From Streptosporangiaceae bacterium (GTDB lineage Bacteria; Actinomycetota; Actinomycetes; Streptosporangiales; Streptosporangiaceae), in NCBI GenBank assembly GCA_030041275.1, contig JASHOE010000044.1, positions 1 to 45,784 of the forward strand: DNA of 45,784 nt. The letters run 5' to 3'. Of the stretch, positions 41,828-45,784 are shown piece by piece. Under the pieces are notes generated by a model. It was not told the DNA's origin and did not search any database. It saw only the letters and a list, made by a program, of their open reading frames with translations. Position numbers and translations under genes: made by a program. The stretch's first letter is position 1; the number at the start of each line of letters is the position of its first letter.

Positions 41828-42566
41828 ATGTGGCGACCGCGGCGAGCGCTTCGGGCAGCGTGAAAGCTCCGGCATACAGCGCCTTCCCGACGATGACGCC
41901 TTCCACGCCGAGCGGCACCAGGCCGGCGATGGCTCGCAGGTCGGCCACGCTCGACACGCCGCCGCTGGCCACGACAGGCCGGTCGGTGCGCGCGCACACC
42001 CGCCGGAGCAGATCCAGATTCGGGCCGCGGAGCATGCCGTCTTTCTCGATGTCCGTCACCACATACCGAGCGCAGCCGGCCGTCTCGAGCCGGTCAAGCG
42101 CGTCCTCTAGTTCGCCGCCGTCGGTGGTCCAGCCGCGCGCCGCCAGCCGAGTGCCGCGGACGTCGAGGCCGACCGCGATCCGGTCCCCGTGTTCGCCGAT
42201 GGCGGCGGCGACCCAGTCCGGCTGCTCCATCGCCGCCGTGCCGATCACCACTCTCGTGCAGCCTGTCGCCAGAGCCGACGTCAGCGCTGCATCGTCACGG
42301 ATGCCGCCAGACAGCTCAACCCGGATGTCCAGCCCCTCGATCAGCCTGGCGAGCAGGGGCCCGTTGGACCCGCGGCCGAAGGCCGCATCGAGATCCACCA
42401 GGTGGATCCACTCCGCGCCGGCTCGCTGCCAGGTCAGCGCTGCCGCGGCCGGATCGCCGTAGTGCGTCTCGGTGCCTGCCGCGCCCTGCACGAGCCGTAC
42501 TGCCTGCCCGTCGGCCACGTCGACCGCGGGTAGCAGTTGCAGCGTCGCGACGCCGCTGCTCGTCAT
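41826..42566 (-). CDS. priA: bifunctional HisA/TrpF isomerase
   Basis: 246 residues. '[20 protein letters not shown]' with the catalytic general acid/base Asp, second Asp in '[16 protein letters not shown]', phosphate loops 'ELSGGIRDD', '[11 protein letters not shown]' and '[12 protein letters not shown]'. The actinobacterial PriA form isomerises both ProFAR (histidine) and PRA (tryptophan); the motif '[11 protein letters not shown]' with Arg/Trp in loop 5 is the PriA style. Four-base overlap with hisH upstream. Confidence 0.94.
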   Translation of the reverse strand: MTSSGVATLQLLPAVDVADGQAVRLVQGAAGTETHYGDPAAAALTWQRAGAEWIHLVDLDAAFGRGSNGPLLARLIEGLDIRVELSGGIRDDAALTSALATGCTRVVIGTAAMEQPDWVAAAIGEHGDRIAVGLDVRGTRLAARGWTTDGGELEDALDRLETAGCARYVVTDIEKDGMLRGPNLDLLRRVCARTDRPVVASGGVSSVADLRAIAGLVPLGVEGVIVGKALYAGAFTLPEALAAVAT

Positions 42567-43198
42567 CGCAGCGTCTCCAGCCAGTTGGCCAGCAACGCGG
42601 CGCCCGCGTCGCCGGACTTCTCCGGATGGAACTGGGTCGCCATCAGCGGACCGTCTTCGACCAGCGCGACGAACTCCTCCCCGTGCCAGGTCCAGCCAGC
42701 CACAGAGTGGCCGGGAGCCTGCGTCGCCGCGTAGGAATGCACGAAATAGAACATCTCGGCAGAACCTATTCCCGCGAGCAGGCGAGCGGCCGGGGGCGCG
42801 GCGACCACGTTCCAGCCCATGTGGGGCAGGACGGGAGCGGTCAGCTGCCGCACCACGCCTGGCCAGCAGCCCACCCCCTCGGTCTTTGCGCCGTGCTCCT
42901 CGCCAGCCTCGAACAAGACCTGCATGCCGACGCAGATACCCAGCACCGGCCGCGCGCCGGCCAGCCGTTTGCCGATCACCTGGTCACCGCCGACCGCGCG
43001 GAGGCCTGACATGCAGGCGGCGAACGCGCCGACACCTGGTACCACCAGGCCGTCCGCGCCGAGCGCCGCGGCCTGATCGGCCGAAATCTCTGCGTCCGCC
43101 CCGACCCGCTGCAGGGCCCGCTGGGCCGAGCGCAGGTTGCCCGAGCCGTAGTCGAGTACGACCACGCTCGGCCTACTGCTGGTCACAGGCGGCTCCAT
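42563..43198 (-). CDS. hisH: imidazole glycerol phosphate synthase, glutaminase subunit
   Basis: ATG 43198 ('[24 protein letters not shown]') is chosen; ATG 43207 or the frame end 43249 are possible. 211 residues. Class I glutamine amidotransferase triad: '[13 protein letters not shown]' (nucleophile Cys), '[11 protein letters not shown]' (His, Glu). '[15 protein letters not shown]' forms the oxyanion side. It delivers ammonia to HisF, whose gene here lies 1.8 kb away beyond ridA. The start of the gene faces the hemerythrin gene, so the his promoter is in 43199-43331. Confidence 0.95.
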   Translation of the reverse strand: MEPPVTSSRPSVVVLDYGSGNLRSAQRALQRVGADAEISADQAAALGADGLVVPGVGAFAACMSGLRAVGGDQVIGKRLAGARPVLGICVGMQVLFEAGEEHGAKTEGVGCWPGVVRQLTAPVLPHMGWNVVAAPPAARLLAGIGSAEMFYFVHSYAATQAPGHSVAGWTWHGEEFVALVEDGPLMATQFHPEKSGDAGAALLANWLETLR

Positions 43199-43331
43199 TG
43201 CTGGCATTCTGGCGGCCGATCGGCGCCAGCTTCTTAGCCTATCGACCACCGACTCCAGGGCCGCTCATCGTGGCGTAGCGGCGTGAATGGGATGCTGCGG
43301 GTGGTACCGGCTTGCCTATCCCGGAGGCGCC

Positions 43332-43901
43332 ATGGACATCACGCAGCTGATCCTCGACGACCATCACGAGCAGCGCCGGCTGTTCGCGATCCTCGAGCAG
43401 ATCGAATCCGCCGACACTGGCGCGCTGACCGATGTCTGGAGTCGGCTCGCGGCGTTCCTCGAGGTACACGCTGCGGCCGAGGAGGCGATCTTCTACCCGG
43501 AACTCGTCCGGCTCGCCATTGGGCCGCGGCCGCTGGCCAGCGCTGAGCCGGAGACCATCGACGCGATCTACGACCACAACGAGATCAGGGACTCGGTGAC
43601 CGCGGTGTCAGCGCACGCGGTGGGCAGCCCTGACTGGCGGGAAGCGGTCGCCGCGGCGAACCTGGCCAACTCTGACCACATGGCCGAGGAGGAGCGTGAG
43701 GGGCTGACCGACTTCCGGCGGCGGGTCACCCTCGCCGAGCGGCACCGGCTTGCGGTGGCCTTCGCGGCGTTCGAAGCGAGGCACGTGACTGGCGTCCGCC
43801 CGGTCGACAAGGACCCGCAGCAGTACGTCAGGCAGATCGAGGAGGCGGCGCTGAGCGACCAGGCGCCTGGCTCGCTGCGCATCGGCGGCCTCAGGGCATA
43901 G
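43332..43901 (+). CDS. hemerythrin-like HHE domain protein
   Basis: ATG 43332 with GGAGGC upstream. 189 residues. The diiron ligands are all there: 'LDDHHEQRRLFAIL' (His), 'FLEVHAAAEEAIFYPEL' (His, Glu), 'YDHNEIRDSV' (His, Glu), 'NSDHMAEEEREGLTDF' (His, Glu), and a later 'FEARHVTGV'. The first 130 residues form the four-helix bundle. HHE proteins bind O2, NO or iron and act in redox stress. The C-terminal 50 residues ('VRPVDKDPQQYVRQIEEAALSDQ') are actinobacterial. Divergent from hisH. Confidence 0.92.
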   Translation: MDITQLILDDHHEQRRLFAILEQIESADTGALTDVWSRLAAFLEVHAAAEEAIFYPELVRLAIGPRPLASAEPETIDAIYDHNEIRDSVTAVSAHAVGSPDWREAVAAANLANSDHMAEEEREGLTDFRRRVTLAERHRLAVAFAAFEARHVTGVRPVDKDPQQYVRQIEEAALSDQAPGSLRIGGLRA

Positions 43902-44039
43902 CAGCCACGCTGCTCAGCCCGCCGAGGTTCCCCGCAGCGCCGGTCGACTTGCTGGGGAGTCTGAGGCGTGGCCGGGTGGATGGCTGTCGCGGAGATCTCG
44001 AGCGGCGGGCCGCGCCGCCCGACATCTAGGCGATCCCGC

Positions 44040-45568
44040 TTAGCTGTTCAGGTTGCCGGGCGGCGGGGTGGTGCAGCCCATGCAGGGTCCCATGCCCTCG
44101 AAGTACTGCGCGTCCTTGATGGTCGGCGAGTCGGTCGGCGGGTTCGTCGGCAGCAGCACCGGTTTACGCGGCGCCTGGTTGAAGTCGAAATCCGACTCCA
44201 GGTTGCCGAGGATGGGCTCGTCCTCCCGCACGTCGGGTCGCGAGTCGGGCCGACCGTCGGTCGCCGGGTTCAGCCGGGCACCGCCCAGGAAGTCGTCCTC
44301 AATAAACTTCAGGTACGCGTCCTGGCTGAGCGTCTGGTGGTCGATGTAGCCCTGCTTGGCGTAGGGGGAGATGGTGATGCTGGGCACGCGCATCCCGTAA
44401 CCGCTGGCGTCGACGGTGGGCGGGACCACGTTGTCGTAGAAGCCGCCCCAGTCATCCCAGCCGAGGAAGATCGCGGTGGAGTCCCAGTCCGGGCTCTTCA
44501 TGACGGCGTTGACGAGCGAGGTCACGTAGGCCTGGCCGATGTGCACGCCCGCGGGCGGGTGCTCGCTGTCATCCGAGGAGGGGACGATCCAGCTCACCGA
44601 CGGCAAAGTGCCGGCCTTGGCCTCGGCCAGGAAGTCGTCCAGTGGCTTGATGTTGTCGATCTGATGGTCCTTCTGCACGTCCTCGAACAGCGGCAGCGGG
44701 TTCCATATCCCCGGCGTGTACCAGTGCTGGGCAACCGGCGCGCACGTCAGCGCTGAGTCGTCGTCACAGTCCGGCTGCCAGCCGTCCTGGACGTAGTACC
44801 CCCAGCTGACGTGGTGCATGTACAGCAGCCAGGTCAGGTCAGTCCACGCCAGATCGATGGTCGTCTTGCCGGTAGTCAGCTCCGCGCGGACCGCATCCTC
44901 GATCTGGCCCACGCTGTACGACCCCGCGGGGTCGTTGACGCAGCTCATGGGCGAGGCGCTGGCGCACTTAGCCGACCACGCGGACACCAGGTACTCGTGG
45001 TCAGGCAGCGACCACGAGTTCACCGATTCGAACATGTGGTCATCCAGCGCGAAGTCGCTGGCGTATTTCCAGTAGTTCGGGATCTCCTGCGCGGTGTGGT
45101 AGCCCATCACATCCGGCGGGCCGTTGCCGCTGCACGCGGGGCTGTAGATGGTGCTGCAGGTCGATCGGGCCTTGTCGCGCTGGGAGATGAACCCGTCCAT
45201 CTTGCCGCCGTCGATGTCGGCGACGGCGTTGACCAGGCCGTGCGGCCCGCCGCCGTTGACGTCGTCGACGTCGTGGTAGGGCGCCGTGCAGCCACCGCCC
45301 GGGTCGGGGACGCACACGGTCGGCACGCCGTTTTTCATGGGGATCCCGTCGGCACCGGGGAAGGTGCCGAAGTAGCTGTCGAACGACCGGTTCTCCTGCA
45401 TGATGATGATCACGTGCTTGATCTTGTGGATCCCGGCGGGGACGTCGTAGTGGCCGGCCGGGCCGCCGGCCACCCGCTCGGGCGGGGCGACGGGGCCGAG
45501 GTGCACGCGGCCAGCAGCGCGACGGCGAGCATGGCGGAGATGACGAGATGAGCGGATCGCGCGGTCAC
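44040..45568 (-). CDS. phospholipase C/acid-phosphatase-type phosphoesterase, lipoprotein, frameshifted near the N-terminus
   Basis: The catalytic part reads in one frame: 'HKIKHVIIIMQENRSFDSYFGTFPGADGIP', 'DFALDDHMFE', 'WSLPDHEYL', 'WIVPSSDDSEHPPAGVHIGQAYV', 'IFLGWDDWGGFYDNVVPP', the motif order of the PF04185 phosphoesterases (PlcC, AcpA). About 470 residues. A clear lipoprotein signal ('VTARSAHLVISAMLAVALLAAC', lipobox LLAAC) starts at GTG 45568 but lies in a different frame; the switch is within the GC-rich run at about 45435-45500 and needs one added base. Either a sequencing error in a C/G run or a lesion that removes export. The long single-frame version to 45605 has no signal peptide and an arginine-rich nonsense start. 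Four bases of gap after the stop of the upstream gene end at 45584. Confidence 0.85.
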
Positions 45569-45583
45569 GTTCTCGGACGGGCC

Positions 45584-45784
45584 TTAGAGGACGATCGGGG
45601 GCCACAGGTTTTGCTGCGCGGCGATCGGATCGCCCGCGTACTCCTGCATGGCGTCCAGGTTGTCATGCGCCGGGTACTTGGCCGCGGCCGGGCCGTCGGC
45701 GAACGCCCGCAGCACGTTGGCGGTGACCTTCCTGACGAAGTCGCCGCCGCGGCGGTTCACCCCGAACTCGCCGTACTGGTACGG
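45584..45784 (-). CDS. unidentified protein, C-terminal part
   Basis: The frame is open from the window's end to TAA at 45584-45586, giving the last 66 residues: 'PYQYGEFGVNRRGGDFVRKV', 'LRAFADGPAAAKYPAHDNLDA', 'EYAGDPIAAQQNLWPPIVL'. Codon bias supports coding. I do not recognise the family. It precedes the phosphoesterase on the same strand by 15 bases and probably belongs to the same operon. Confidence 0.6.
   Translation of the reverse strand, partial: PYQYGEFGVNRRGGDFVRKVTANVLRAFADGPAAAKYPAHDNLDAMQEYAGDPIAAQQNLWPPIVL

Noticed and set aside
44811..45551. 246-codon plus-strand frame inside the phosphoesterase gene
   Set aside because: Antisense shadow with Val/Asp/His-rich composition and no start signal; the minus strand carries clear catalytic motifs.

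Overview
The window comes from a high-GC Gram-positive actinobacterium. Pointers are the strong GC bias at third codon positions, frequent GTG/TTG starts, actinobacterial families (SCO6745-like, DUF3040, DUF929, F420/deazaflavin-type nitroreductase, BTAD regulator) and a PriA-type dual HisA/TrpF isomerase. Genus cannot be fixed from sequence reading alone. No rRNA, tRNA, CRISPR array, phage or transposase gene was seen.

Layout. 1-3.3 kb: the 3' end of a sugar-binding (NPCBM-like) protein, an SCO6745-like protein, a small membrane protein and a lipoprotein. 3.4-9.4 kb: a large AfsR/BTAD-NB-ARC regulator convergent with a DrrA-DrrB-DUF4097 export operon. That operon's promoter region holds five heptamers spaced 11-12 bp, the usual format of a BTAD/SARP operator. 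9.4-24.3 kb: a patchwork of single genes (DinB, EVE, an ECF sigma factor coupled to a VOC protein, hydrolases, methyltransferases, a deazaflavin oxidoreductase, a 2H phosphoesterase, DUF3040, PQQ-propeller, PEBP), with one frameshifted pentapeptide/DinB gene and one DinB remnant. 24.3-28.6 kb: an overlapping molybdate/tungstate-type ABC operon whose last gene is an HTH protein fused to a ligand-binding domain. 28.8-31.6 kb: DUF929-VKOR-DUF929, a likely membrane oxidative-folding set. 31.7-36.4 kb: a cell-wall amidase lipoprotein and an SDR on the minus strand, then amidohydrolase-DUF59-alcohol dehydrogenase, the accessory set normally found behind propane/phenol-type diiron monooxygenases but here without the monooxygenase. 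36.4-39.5 kb: an NRAMP transporter, paired palindromes, an AbiEi/DUF559-like protein and a small secreted protein. 39.5-43.2 kb: histidine genes hisH-priA and ridA-hisF-hisI on the minus strand, split by a 51-codon plus-strand gene and a hairpin repeat array. 43.3 kb to the end: hemerythrin, a phospholipase C/acid-phosphatase-type phosphoesterase with a frameshift behind its lipoprotein signal peptide, and the 3' end of another gene.

Two non-coding patterns run through the window. (1) Short tandem or near-tandem duplications at or just behind gene 3' ends occur at about nine places, often carrying the stop codon; two of the triplicated ones put a TAG in all three reading frames. (2) A family of 48-bp palindromes (23-bp arms, 2-bp centre, ends ATGGGTG/CACCCAT, core AGCGATAGC) has three copies at two sites. 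These, with the BTAD-type operator and the orphan monooxygenase accessory operon, are the parts most worth following up.
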